Below, one piece after another: positions 58,501 through 64,000 of a DNA stretch of 64,000 bases (position 1 is the stretch's first letter; the number at the start of each line of letters is the position of its first letter). The stretch covers positions 5,332,001 to 5,396,000 of the forward strand of contig NC_064676.1 in assembly GCF_023278565.1 (NCBI RefSeq). The letters are read 5' to 3'. Made by a program: the position numbers and the translations under genes. The notes below the pieces were generated by a model. That model searched no databases, had not been told where the DNA came from, and saw nothing but the letters and a program-made list of their open reading frames with translations. This DNA is from Colletotrichum lupini (Eukaryota > Ascomycota > Sordariomycetes > Glomerellales > Glomerellaceae).

Positions 58501-61500
58501 GTTACCAGTTAAGCCATCATGGTGTGGAATAGAGAGGCCCTTCCTCTCTAGCTGTCACAATAGGGAAGGGGGCTAAAGGGGGAAATGATTTCCCAATATA
58601 GCAACACCATCGGATCAAAAGGAGGACGGTGGCCGTTGACATTGACCGGAGCCGGGCTGGAAAGTCAGCAAGAAATCCGAGCTACAGTCAATAGTGGAAA
58701 TCTTGTTCCTTGCCTACCAGCCAAGAACGCTCTGCTCGTGACCATTTCAACCCAGCAGGGCTAGATTAGTAGAGACAAGCCCCTGATTTTGATGACAGCA
58801 ACGGGGTCATGGACTGTGCATCGGAGGCTTCGAACGACGGTTCCTGCAGAAGGGTCCATCAATCTAGTTCGCAAGGAGAAACGTCGTGTACGTTTTCTGC
58901 GCGTCACGCACTTTATTGCTAGCAAAACTTGGCGCGTAGGCGGAGCGTCGAGAACAGCCCCGAACGACGGTGGATCAATGTTCCCATCCGTCGCGCGGCG
59001 TGTCTTGTCTTCGCTGTTCCTGGGACGAGCCAAGGTCTCTTTTGGACAAGGTCAGGAACAAGCCGAGCTGAAGCTAGGTATTGCCGGAACTCCCTAGAGG
59101 GGGCGATCCTCATGAAATCGCATCCTGTCCTCCCACGTGTCGCAGGCATGGGGAAATGAAGAGCATGGACCAGCTCAAGGCGGTGCAGACTTCAGTTCAG
59201 CCACAATCCCCCGCTGCTTTGGCAGCCTTTGTTCTATGCGGCGGATTCTGTGAGCTGCGTCTTTACATTCGACATGCTTGAAGGCAAGCCGCCCTGTAAT
59301 GGCGTTGGCATCCGGTCCCAAGTCATTGTCAGGCCTGTCTGCACGCGGGCGGCTAAGACCCCTTTTCTGCTGACAGCGCGGCCAGGCGGCCGCGCCTGAC
59401 CGACAGCGTCGAATCCGCGTCTGATGCGGCCAGATCTTGACGTAGACGTGCCACGGCGACCAGACTTTTGATTTGGAGGCTCGACAAGTCCAGTTGCGGG
59501 TATCTATAGTTGAACTTACACAAGGGAGATGGCGACAGAATGCGTGTCGAAGAGGGTCGAAGGGCGCATACTTTCAAGAACGGACTTGCGCCCCTCGTAG
59601 ACTCGCAGTTTGGTGACACAGAGAAGATCGGCAGCGAATCGGCAGTGAAGCGGTCTCACATCGACTAGACTAGGAGAGCACGGGATCCTTGGCGATGTAC
59701 CGCTGGCGGGTTCAGCTGGATGATGAAAGGTTCCAGAAATCTGGCAACCGGTGTCAACTTTGAGACTTAGGCGCAGGCATTATGCTTCGCGAACAACAAT
59801 CCCTTAATAACGCGTACGGGCCGCAGCGAGGGCCGTCGGGAGGCTCAGCGTCCCAAGGCCGGTACTGTGTATCCGTATGGGTTACTCAAGGGTACTGCAG
59901 ATATTTGAATTGATTTCCAGTTTTTGGTCAGGAAATTTATATCCCGTCCGATGATACAATCGACACCTGTACTCGTGTATATCGTTTGAAACCAAACAAG
60001 CCCGCTGAAGACATCGGATGTGATGAACGGATAGCGCGGTCGTAAAAGTTGATGATGACGAGTTGCTGTGTGGCTTGGAGCATCGCAGGGTTCAAGAGGT
60101 CCGTTCCACCCTCCAATGTCCGCGTCCGAAGCCGAAGAGAGGCGACAATCATGGGGAAACGGGGTCAGGGATACGGATTGAAGGATGTAGGAATTCCTGG
60201 ATGGGCCGGGGACCACCGTAGCACGCGCCCGAGTCGATATCTTGTTTTTCTTTTTGGCTTCCCCTATTCCACATCCCGCTCAACCGCTCTCCGAACGGGC
60301 ATGTGGGCCTTCTTGATGCGGTCAAGCGCGACCCTGCTCCTGAAATTGGTCCCTGTCGTTGTCTCTGGGGTGCAGACACTGACAATGTCAAATTCAAAAA
60401 CGAAGTTGACAGAGGCACACCGGAGGGAAAAAAGGAGGGGTGGTGCTCTCTGACATGCCACTCGTTTGTTGTTGACGATGGCGCCGATTTTTACGAGCAC
60501 ACGGGCCGCCGACAGGCTCATCAATGCTGATTTAGGTCGGGAAGCCGATCAAATCAGGTGTGCATGAACCTTCAAGTTGCGCTGTCACAAACGCAGACAC
60601 TCCGAACGGTGAGCCAAGTTGGCGCAAGACGGTTACACTGCTTGTCTAGTGAAGGAGCCGTGAGGCTAAGAGTCGCGAGCGACTGACACGGTGTCATCTT
60701 GCTGTGCGTTTGACAGGCTGTCTCGATTTCGAATGCCTTTCTTCTTTCTGCAGCATTTGCAGACGCAGGACTGCAATGTGCAGCTGAAAAAAGCAGTGGT
60801 TTCAAGCCTGCCTGCGCCTCCTGGATGCATGAACGATGGGCGTCATGCCGGTTTCTGCTCCTGTCTGGTCGGTACTTTTCTCGAACAGAAAAGCACTAAG
60901 AATGATAGTAAGAGTATGACAGGGACGATTCCCGACCTCGGTCCTTGGATCTGGCCCACTCAGCTCCGATGTTATTTGTTTTGCGGTTCGTCCATCCGTT
61001 CTTTTAAAAGAAAGGAAGCCATATGCCCGGCGTCGTCCAGTGCGGTGTGGCATCCCGAGTCTGTAGGCAGTGGTTCCATCAGGCTTCTAGAGTTCGTTGC
61101 GAGGAAACCTATTTTAGTCTTTCCTTCTTTCTTGATCACGAATATGGCAGGTCTCGGTCGGAAAGGTAGATGCTTAGATGGATGCGAAGGGCGAGCAAGA
61201 AGCCGAAGCTGAACGGGTCAAGGCCAGTCCGTTCCGCATGTCTAGGATGACTATGTGAGAATATGTTGCAGGTGCCGCCACCAACAATGCAGCCAGCGTT
61301 GGTGGATGATCCTGACACTACCAGAGATGGAGACGAGGTCTGGTGAGGGTTCGTTAGGTTTCTGGAACCCGATTCTTCTTCTTGTACGTAGGTTTCCCAG
61401 TCCATCCGGCGGCTAGGTAAGTTGAGCTGTAAGGCAAAGTATCACAGGACGGATGCAAGGCAAGGTAGGCGGTCCCTCGCTTTGGAATCGAGCGAAACGG

Positions 61501-64000
61501 TACCTCGACGTCGTCCGTAGACAGGGCTTGTTCACCCCCTTTCCAACCCAAAGATGGGAAGTTGCAGTTGCAGGCATCTGCAGTTATATTCGGCCCAAAT
61601 TGTCCCTGCATTTGCATCGAGACTGGACGCACGATGAGGCAAGCTGGTGAAGTCGGCACAGCTCGGCGAGTTTGATGGGAAGGAGCGCGCACGGGATAGT
61701 CTGTTCGTGAGAGATGATGCGCGACCAATTGAATAGACGATTGACAATGAATGACTAGTCAGGTCTCGAGCGGCTTGTGAAGGAGATTTCGAGCTCAACT
61801 GAGCTGGATGGAGCGAACCCAACCGAATGGGATATCCAGGCTGCCTGGAACTCCCGCAGCTGTGGCAGCTCACGCAAATTCGAAGGTGTAACCGTGCAAG
61901 GGCGAATCTTCGTGGACCTTGGGGTTCGAAGTGGTGTGCAGATATCTGACCCGATGGCCAAGAGTCCGAGGCGACGAGGATTGGTATGTAGCGGCAAGAG
62001 GCGAGCAGTCTCAAATGGGGCGAGTACGTACATGGTCGATGATTTGTAGCGTCGGTATTTCATCACTGCGGTATCTTGCTCGAGGACGAAAGTCCAAAAC
62101 GACATTTGAGCGTAATCTGTAGATGCTAGACAGAGGTGAACTTCGGTACGTACCGCGGCGAACGCTCTACGGCTACCTAAGCTGCGATACCTATACCTAA
62201 CCGCACTTCTGTCTGGTGAGGAAGATACGGGGTCAAAGGTAGGCAGGTGCATTTCATCCTCAACTTCCAGGTTAGAAATCGTGAGGATACGTACCTCTAC
62301 TTGATATCACGGAAGGTGTCAAGGTGAGTTGAGGACAGGTCGAGGAAGGGGTGACTGTGGGATAACCCCCGCCACTTCCATCGTCAGCCCAAGGATTGAA
62401 CTGAACTTGGGTGCTTGGGAAGGGAAGGCTCACGGCTCACGCAAGTGCGCGCAGGCGCAGGCAGGTGCAGGTGCGGCAACCATCTTTGGAGGAGAGAAGG
62501 AAGCGATGGAACCCCTGCAGAATTCTCAAACAGATTTCTGGCGTTACAGCGAAGCGGGAGTCGCGGGACCAGTCATCGTCGTCCCATCCCACACTTTGAT
62601 TTTTTTTCTGTCTGTTTCCAAGGTTCTTGTTGGTGGGGTCGCGTTCTTGTTCACATCTGCTTCGGGAGGTGATGGTCCTTTATTTTCTGTATCGTGTATC
62701 ATGTATCATGTATCCGTACGGATAATACAGATACCTCCATTGTCAAGTCCCATATCAACCGACCCATGGAGATTTGTTTTGTTGAATTTCCAGTTAGCAG
62801 AAGATGGGCGGGCATGAGAAACACTGCAATATGCCCACGTTACACGCCCGTAGTATCCAGTCTCACCACAAGAGACAATTGCTCCAGATTTGGATTTTCG
62901 AAGCGACTTACATGAACTCTGACAGATTGCCACTTGTACCTATCCTTTCTGCAGACAAGAAGCGATAAATACTCACCCTCCGTACTGCTTCGCATCTTGT
63001 AACCTTTCCCCCTGAGCCTGAGTAGCCTCCTTTCACCGTTCAGAAGACCGCTGTGATCTCCAAACGTCTTGATGTCATGATACAGACGTGTAATCAAACT
63101 GGCAATTCCGAGAACTCTCCAGGTAGGGAGTCTAGGTTGTGTCCTGCTGGACCCGTCGCCCGTTGCATGTTGCGCGTTGCTAGTTGGGCAGCAGAGCAAA
63201 AGTTGTAACTTCCATTATCGCTTGGTTCGGTTGGTACGCCCGCTGGCGGACTCGGCGAGGCTCCATTGGGCTTTGATGATTTCCCTGCTACCTTACTGGA
63301 GTTGGTAGGTGGCCGGCGACTGAGTGCCCGTTTGTACTCTGGGATGTCGCGCTTTCCTAGGTATCTTTGCCTTAAACAACCATGTACTCCGGTACGTATC
63401 TACCTTAGGTAGTTTCTGCCCGCTCGCCCACTTCGCCTGAAGCCAGGAACCGCTCCGCATCGCGCGCACGAGGCAAGGGGTCCGTTCCCCACCCTCCATT
63501 CTTAGCGACCCCATCTCCTCCCTCATCCCAAGGTGGTGGTGGTGAGTGAGTGTATGTACCTTCTTAAGTACCGACTGGCTCTCTGTCACTCTCATACGAT
63601 ACGTAGGCTTACATAGTAGGTTGTCGGAGGCAGTCGTTCATGCTCACATTTCATCCCACTCTCATACGTATCGGTAGGTACACGTACCACACCACAAACT
63701 CACTCTCACTCTCATCAACTCTCACTCGGACACACGTAGCTCGCGCTTATGAATTTAGCAGTCTGTTCGCGCACATCAATCTCTTATGGCACTCAACGCG
63801 CTTTTCGCGTCTTCCTCTTCAAGACTATTCAATAATACCCATTACGTACGGATACCTCACCTTCATCCCACTTACCTAGGAAGGAATACGTACCGAACCG
63901 AACCAGGGACTCCCCCGTCCTCATCGTCCCGGATCAGGTCCAACTTTCACGTTCAGGCAGACCGGCCGCTCTGCTCTCGTTCCCACGAGCCATCAGTGGT
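55596..64000. other. 8.4-kb region without a supported gene
   Basis: No open frame here shows a recognisable domain, and the longer ones (up to 173 codons) overlap on opposite strands. Features seen are C homopolymers (14 C at 56991-57004; another at about 57145), a TCC microsatellite (56904-56929), and clusters of TACGGA/TCCGTA and AGGTAC-type motifs (57105-57120, 57480, 59870, 62705-62730, 63385-63415, 63840). The last 500 bases are C/T/A-rich with repeated CTCTCACT, which looks like the promoter or leader of a plus-strand gene beginning past the window end. Confidence 0.4.
56904..56929. repeat. TCC trinucleotide microsatellite
   Basis: About eight uninterrupted TCC/CCT units in intergenic DNA, followed 60 bp later by a 14-C run. 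Confidence 0.8.

Noticed and set aside
61532..62252. Two overlapping minus-strand frames of 160 and 165 codons
   Set aside because: They overlap each other in different frames, have no recognisable domain and no splice-supported extension.
62840..63199. 119-codon minus-strand frame
   Set aside because: Composition is protein-like but there is no domain, no clear start context and no neighbouring exon that extends it.

Overview
The window looks like nuclear DNA of a filamentous ascomycete (Pezizomycotina, most likely a Sordariomycete; a Glomerellales-like genome is a guess). The evidence is gene architecture: short spliceosomal introns (mostly 37-100 nt) with GTRNGT donors, CTRAY branch sites and YAG acceptors, intergenic spans of several kb, and a protein set typical of such fungi. 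No bacterial, viral or intact transposon gene was recognised, and no tRNA or 5S rRNA gene was found by eye. All gene models were built by hand from splice sites and reading-frame continuity.

Layout. 0-5 kb: a small single-pass membrane protein (311-949), a three-copy degenerate ~200-bp tandem repeat, and an intron-dense gene (3160-4306) with about 12 tiny exons that no ordinary ORF scan shows. 4.8-10.6 kb: two minus-strand genes, an Lgl/Sro7-tomosyn exocytosis regulator and a PHO84-type phosphate:H+ symporter. 10.6-22.5 kb: mostly gene-poor, with one C2H2 zinc-finger factor (minus) and a frameshifted ORF remnant. 22.5-29.1 kb: a secreted GH32 invertase (plus) converging on a nucleotide-sugar transporter fused to a large unrecognised C-terminal domain (minus). 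29.1-36.5 kb: gene-poor. 36.5-43.1 kb: a three-domain protein (nucleotidyltransferase, HAD phosphatase, APH/choline-kinase-like kinase) converging on an Argonaute gene. 46.3-55.6 kb: RNA14/CstF-77 (minus) divergent from histone chaperone ASF1 (plus), followed by a CorA-like membrane protein (plus). 55.6-64 kb: no gene I can support.

The genes do not form one pathway or a recognisable biosynthetic cluster. They are mostly housekeeping or nutrient-related functions (secretion, phosphate uptake, sucrose use, Golgi sugar transport, RNA 3'-end formation, histone deposition, RNA silencing). The three items most worth following are the intron-dense 3160-4306 gene, the three-domain enzyme, and the transporter fusion.
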